Source of the DNA: Microterricola viridarii
GTDB taxonomy: Bacteria; Actinomycetota; Actinomycetes; Actinomycetales; Microbacteriaceae
DNA length: 64,000 nt
Direction: 5' to 3'
Assembly (NCBI RefSeq): GCF_900104895.1
Contig: NZ_LT629742.1
Span: 1,922,001 to 1,986,000, forward strand
In this document: in pieces, positions 61,262 to 64,000 of the stretch
Numbering within the stretch: position 1 is the first letter of the stretch
How the letters are laid out: each line of letters starts with the position of its first letter
Made by a program: the position numbers and the translations under genes
The notes under the pieces: generated by a model
Told to the model about the DNA's origin: nothing
What the model saw: the letters and a program-made list of their open reading frames with translations, nothing else
Database searches by the model: none

Positions 61262-64000
<2,739 letters not shown>

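Overview
The window is 64 kb of high-GC DNA, densely packed with short intergenic gaps. Gene families typical of Actinobacteria (SepH/DUF3071, DUF4193, DUF3093, dut-DUF3710-DUF3159, PaiB, GlbO-type globin, EttA, a SCO7613-type membrane protein, DUF6993) point to Microbacteriaceae. This assignment rests on gene content and composition only; no search was run.

Layout. 1-3429: tail of a DUF6993 protein, a small membrane protein, the translation factor EttA and a hotdog thioesterase. 3426-16812: a divergently transcribed catabolic locus that looks like sialic acid (or anhydro-sialic acid) use. The left arm carries a DapA/NanA-type lyase, a Gfo/Idh/MocA oxidoreductase, a ROK kinase, NanE and a DUF4862 protein. 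The right arm carries a Dpp-type ABC importer with a permease-ATPase fusion, two more Gfo/Idh/MocA proteins and a GntR/FadR regulator. The shared promoter region holds two predicted promoters, each with the same 18-bp inverted repeat just downstream of the predicted start point. 16831-27180: DUF2231 and Rieske proteins, TesB, a conserved hypothetical, an FAD dehydrogenase, a sulfatase, a truncated globin, MscS and an ABC exporter pair. 27324-32419: two tandem M1 aminopeptidases. 32631-46618: mostly single chromosomal genes (SRPBCC, ASCH, zinc-ribbon SDR, RpiB, Fpg/Nei, a secreted protein, PaiB, a two-component system, a 1295-aa membrane protein, a hydrolase).

46619-49658 is the one clearly foreign-looking stretch: visibly lower GC, a type II restriction endonuclease overlapping a C5 cytosine methyltransferase, a 17-bp inverted repeat upstream, and the 3' end of tRNA-Gly at its right edge. 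49659-58207 returns to core genes: tRNA-Gly, tRNA-Pro, tig, clpP1, clpP2, an AAA ATPase, clpX, a BenE-like transporter without a normal start codon, and sepH. 58410-61087 is the conserved DUF4193/DUF3093/dut/DUF3710/DUF3159 block. The window ends inside acnA, whose upstream region carries a perfect 20-bp palindrome and an iron-box-like half site.

A window-scale pattern is that at least nine genes have a -10-like hexamer exactly six bases before the start codon, which predicts leaderless transcripts.
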